A stretch of 13,944 bases of DNA, taken from the NCBI GenBank assembly GCA_002494895.1, contig DADA01000114.1:1-13944 (forward strand). Reading direction: 5' to 3'. The notes beneath the pieces are model-generated. The model saw only the letters and a program-made list of their open reading frames with translations, was not told the DNA's origin and did no database searches. Made by a program: the position numbers and the translations under genes. This DNA comes from Nitrososphaera sp. UBA210 (GTDB lineage Archaea; Thermoproteota; Nitrososphaeria; Nitrososphaerales; Nitrososphaeraceae). This document shows positions 11,420 through 13,944 of this stretch, piece after piece (the first letter of the stretch is position 1; every line of letters begins with the position of its first letter).

Positions 11420-13522
11420 TTGCGTGATGCTGCTTTGCAGAATCTGCCTATTCAGAGGAATCTAACGGCAGCATCTCTTTCGGCATTGCTGTTTGTCTAT
11501 CTCGTACTCCTCTTATCAACGGCATCTGTCAAATATCTCGAGACCAGTCACAGAATAACCGTCCAGCGCATATTTGACGAGACCCTTTTCGGTTCGCCTT
11601 CAGCTGACAGCCTTGCAGCATTTGGTTTATTGATGCTCTTTCTGGCGGCATCTGTACCGTCAAAAAAGGTAAGGGCTGCCTCGGCAGCGCTCTTTGTTGC
11701 GGTTCTGGCAGCCGCAATTTTCGGATTCGAACAGGCGGTAACAATACTCGGCCTGACAACAGTTCCGCTTGTCGCAGTGCTTCTTGTAGTAAAGGCGTTC
11801 CTCAGATCACACTTCCAGGATGCGTATCCGTTCGTGCTTTCGAAATTGGAGGTAGATGGACGACGTACAGCGTTGATCTTTCTCATTATTCTCACCGCAA
11901 TAGAACTGGGCGCGCTTGCCAGGTGGGCCTCTTATCCTGCTTTCCCGTCGGAGATATACAGCGATCTGTCATGGAAGCTTGCAGAATTAGAGTCAGGGCT
12001 ATTCCACGTTTTCGGGCTGCTCTCACCGGTGTTGCTCGTCCTGATGGCCTTCTCTTTTCTCTACAAGGACTTTATCTCCGGCGTTATGAGAAAAATAGTA
12101 CAGGGTAAATCAAAAGACGGCAAGAGCGAAAACGAACAGGCTTCTGCGCATCCAAGAGCGCACTACAAGACCGAAACGAAGAACCTTGATCTCCTGGAAG
12201 GGTCTCGCGCGAGTGGAGCAGCGCATATAGTAGTCAGCGAGTCGACTGCGCTGTCGCATCCGCACAGGACTGGTGAACGGATGATATTGCTCGCAGCGTT
12301 GGTCATCTCTGTCCTTGTTATGATCTATCCTCACATCCCTGGAGTGAATCAGAGCGGCAGCGGGATAAGCGTGGATGAAAGGCATTACCTCAGATGGCTA
12401 GAAGAGTTGGAGTTGCTGAGGCAACAGGGGGCCTCGTCAGGCGAGATTATTTCGGCGGCATTTGCCGTTAACGGAGGTGACAGGCCGTTGAGCGTGCTGT
12501 TCATGCTATTCTTGATGGATGCGACAGGCCTTACTGGTGCCACTGTTGTCAGGTTCCTGCCTGTACTCCTCGCGCCCGCCCTTGTTGCAAGCAGTTACTT
12601 GTTGGTCAGGCTAGTACGTCCAGCATTTCTGGTCGGGGCAGTCCAAGGGAGGAAAGGCATCGTTGCATCGACGGTTGCTGTAGCTGCAGCGATGTCGCCA
12701 CAGATAGTTGTGGGGTTGTATGCCGGGATTTTGGCTAACTGGCTAGCTCTGATTCCAGCCTTTTTTTCAATTGTCGTAGCGGTAAAGATCTCTGAATATG
12801 CAAAAGGCAAGGATCTGGATTGGAGGAAGCTATCGGCCGGCGCTGCAGCTCTTTTTGCGTTGCTCACCCTCATCGATCTATTCCATATCTATACTTGGGG
12901 CTATCTCGTCCTTGCACTTGCTGTATTTATCGCCATTTCGTTTGTCGTTCTGCGCAAGTCCGCTTCCGTAGACAGACGCGTTCTTCTCAAAGTCACTGTT
13001 GTACTCGGAGGCGTCATAGTTGCAAGCGTTGCAGCAGACTATGCCAAATCGTCACTTTTCTCGGTCACTTCTGGCCTTTCGCAGGAGTCTATTCTGGCCG
13101 GAAACACGCTGAGCCCAGCCAACTTTTTATCGCGCTGGGAGGCTCTTGACTTTACATTCAGCTCCTATGTCGGGGGATTTCTTTCCAATCCTGTTATCAT
13201 GGCACTTGCGCTATTGTGGGTATTTCGCAGCAGCTATCAGAAAGCGTTCGACAGGATATTGCTGTCGATGATATTCCTGTTGACCGTGCCGATACTTTTT
13301 GGCAGCAGCGACATTCAGGCAAGGGTGTTCTACGTTGTCCCGCTGTTTATTCCGGCCCTGCTTTCCCTCAACAGTCTCCGCCAGCAAAATAACGGGACAT
13401 TCTTCCTGGCAATATTCGCGCTGGCAATCTCTATGGCAGTCTATGCCCTGCGCGCGATTATAAACATGGACCTCGTTCTGCCGGAAGGCTACGAGGTAGA
13501 AGAACCGTTCTTGATACCCTGA
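11420..13522 (+). CDS. Polytopic membrane protein, GT-C glycosyltransferase-like
   Basis: A 700-residue protein with about 14 predicted membrane helices in two blocks. Block 1 (about 15-218) has six or so helices. A hydrophilic linker (about 219-284), Lys/Ser/Glu-rich and probably cytoplasmic, follows. Block 2 starts with a helix at 287-304, then a loop ISVDERHYLRWLEEL (316-330) with an acidic Asp319-Glu320 pair, then NGGDRPLSVLF (351-361). A helix followed by an acidic first outer loop and a 'G-x-RP' segment is the layout of GT-C enzymes, which use lipid-linked sugars on the outer face. I infer a glycosyltransferase or related cell-surface enzyme; donor and acceptor are unknown, and a flippase-like transporter is the main alternative. 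The frame opens only at 11411, so TTG 11420 is the first start. TTG 11435 is also possible, with a CTTAATG element about 26 bases before it. It converges with icd across 15 bases. Confidence 0.6.
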   Translation: MRDAALQNLPIQRNLTAASLSALLFVYLVLLLSTASVKYLETSHRITVQRIFDETLFGSPSADSLAAFGLLMLFLAASVPSKKVRAASAALFVAVLAAAIFGFEQAVTILGLTTVPLVAVLLVVKAFLRSHFQDAYPFVLSKLEVDGRRTALIFLIILTAIELGALARWASYPAFPSEIYSDLSWKLAELESGLFHVFGLLSPVLLVLMAFSFLYKDFISGVMRKIVQGKSKDGKSENEQASAHPRAHYKTETKNLDLLEGSRASGAAHIVVSESTALSHPHRTGERMILLAALVISVLVMIYPHIPGVNQSGSGISVDERHYLRWLEELELLRQQGASSGEIISAAFAVNGGDRPLSVLFMLFLMDATGLTGATVVRFLPVLLAPALVASSYLLVRLVRPAFLVGAVQGRKGIVASTVAVAAAMSPQIVVGLYAGILANWLALIPAFFSIVVAVKISEYAKGKDLDWRKLSAGAAALFALLTLIDLFHIYTWGYLVLALAVFIAISFVVLRKSASVDRRVLLKVTVVLGGVIVASVAADYAKSSLFSVTSGLSQESILAGNTLSPANFLSRWEALDFTFSSYVGGFLSNPVIMALALLWVFRSSYQKAFDRILLSMIFLLTVPILFGSSDIQARVFYVVPLFIPALLSLNSLRQQNNGTFFLAIFALAISMAVYALRAIINMDLVLPEGYEVEEPFLIP

Positions 13523-13537
13523 TCGAAACGCCTGCCA

Positions 13538-13944
13538 CTATAATTTCTTGGCAGCCCTTGACGCTATCTGGTCTGCCATCTTCGAAAGTGAAGCACTACC
13601 ACCTAGGTCATAGGTCACGTACTTGCCCTCGTTAATGACATCTTCGGTGGCCTTGAAGATCGCATCGCAGACGTGCTTTTCGCCCAGGTACTCGGCCATC
13701 CACGCCCCCGACAGCACAGTAGCGACCGGGTTTACCTTGTTCTGGCCTGCATACTTTGGCGCGCTGCCGTGCGCGGGCTCGAACATTGCGTAGGTGTCGC
13801 CATAGTTGCCAGAGTACACGTTGCCGATGGAGCCCACATGGCCAGAAGCGCACTCGGAAACGATATCCATGAAAAGGTTGGTGCTGAGGAGCACGCTGCC
13901 GTTGAATCTTTCCGGGTTCTTTACGAGCTGCTGGGTCATGTTGT
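13538..13944 (-). CDS. icd: Isocitrate dehydrogenase, C-terminal part (cut by right edge)
   Basis: About 134 residues from the window edge to the TAG at 13540-13538. The visible part is the C-terminal third of a beta-decarboxylating dehydrogenase: STNLFMDIVSE, with the metal-binding Asp of the family, GNYGDTYAMFEPAHGSAPK, then YAGQNKVNPVATVLSG and AEYLGE. APKYAGQNKVNP closely follows the isocitrate dehydrogenase form (APKYAGQDKVNP in E. coli), where Lys and Tyr there contact the NADP 2'-phosphate; isopropylmalate dehydrogenases differ at this point. The VTYDLGG segment near the end also fits. It would oxidise isocitrate to 2-oxoglutarate in the citric-acid pathway. The active-site Ser/Arg residues, nucleotide choice and start lie outside the window. 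The frame remains open beyond the ATG at 13939, so that Met is internal. Confidence 0.9.
   Translation of the reverse strand, partial: NMTQQLVKNPERFNGSVLLSTNLFMDIVSECASGHVGSIGNVYSGNYGDTYAMFEPAHGSAPKYAGQNKVNPVATVLSGAWMAEYLGEKHVCDAIFKATEDVINEGKYVTYDLGGSASLSKMADQIASRAAKKL

Noticed and set aside
11373..11426. 17-codon plus-strand frame overlapping the start of the membrane-protein gene
   Set aside because: Too short, no fitting promoter, and it ends inside the larger gene in another frame.

Overview
The window looks like chromosomal DNA of an ammonia-oxidising thaumarchaeon of the Nitrososphaera type (inference). The evidence is archaeal DNA topoisomerase VI as an abutting B-A gene pair, an archaeal FtsZ, a small Cys/His protein, a MEDS sensory protein with a C-terminal region like thaumarchaeal output domains, an F420-reductase-like protein, moderate GC, frequent TTG/GTG starts, and TATA boxes placed about 24-28 bases before start codons, as in leaderless archaeal transcripts. 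No insertion sequence, CRISPR array, tRNA or rRNA was seen.

Left block, minus strand (about 1-4578), read right to left: a previously uncalled 53-residue leaderless gene (4578-4417), topoisomerase VI subunit B (top6B), subunit A (top6A, starting on the base after the top6B stop), a MEDS-domain signalling protein, and the N-terminal part of a YgjP/DUF45-type metallopeptidase cut by the window edge.

Middle block (4600-9300): a divergent promoter region leads to a SemiSWEET transporter on the plus strand. It converges on a small Cys/His-rich protein on the minus strand, and the two share one CTAG for their stop codons. Plus-strand genes follow: a 75-residue unknown, a divergent class-2-type dihydroorotate dehydrogenase homologue, a B12-binding-type radical SAM protein, and an F420H2:NADP oxidoreductase-like Rossmann protein. 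The last three point to redox and cofactor chemistry, but each appears to have its own promoter, so they need not form one pathway.

Right block (9300-13944): ftsZ with a leaderless-type promoter and a strong T-rich terminator; a convergent small secreted protein; a 700-residue polytopic membrane protein whose second half resembles a GT-C glycosyltransferase; and, convergent with it, the C-terminal third of isocitrate dehydrogenase cut by the right edge.

Most of the window is core archaeal gene content. The points most worth a second look are the small leaderless gene beside top6B, a PCNA-binding-like peptide at the end of top6B, the altered substrate loop of the DHODH homologue, the orphan B12/radical SAM protein with three tandem dyads upstream, and the FtsZ with an intact catalytic loop but a changed T3 loop and a basic-hydrophobic tail.
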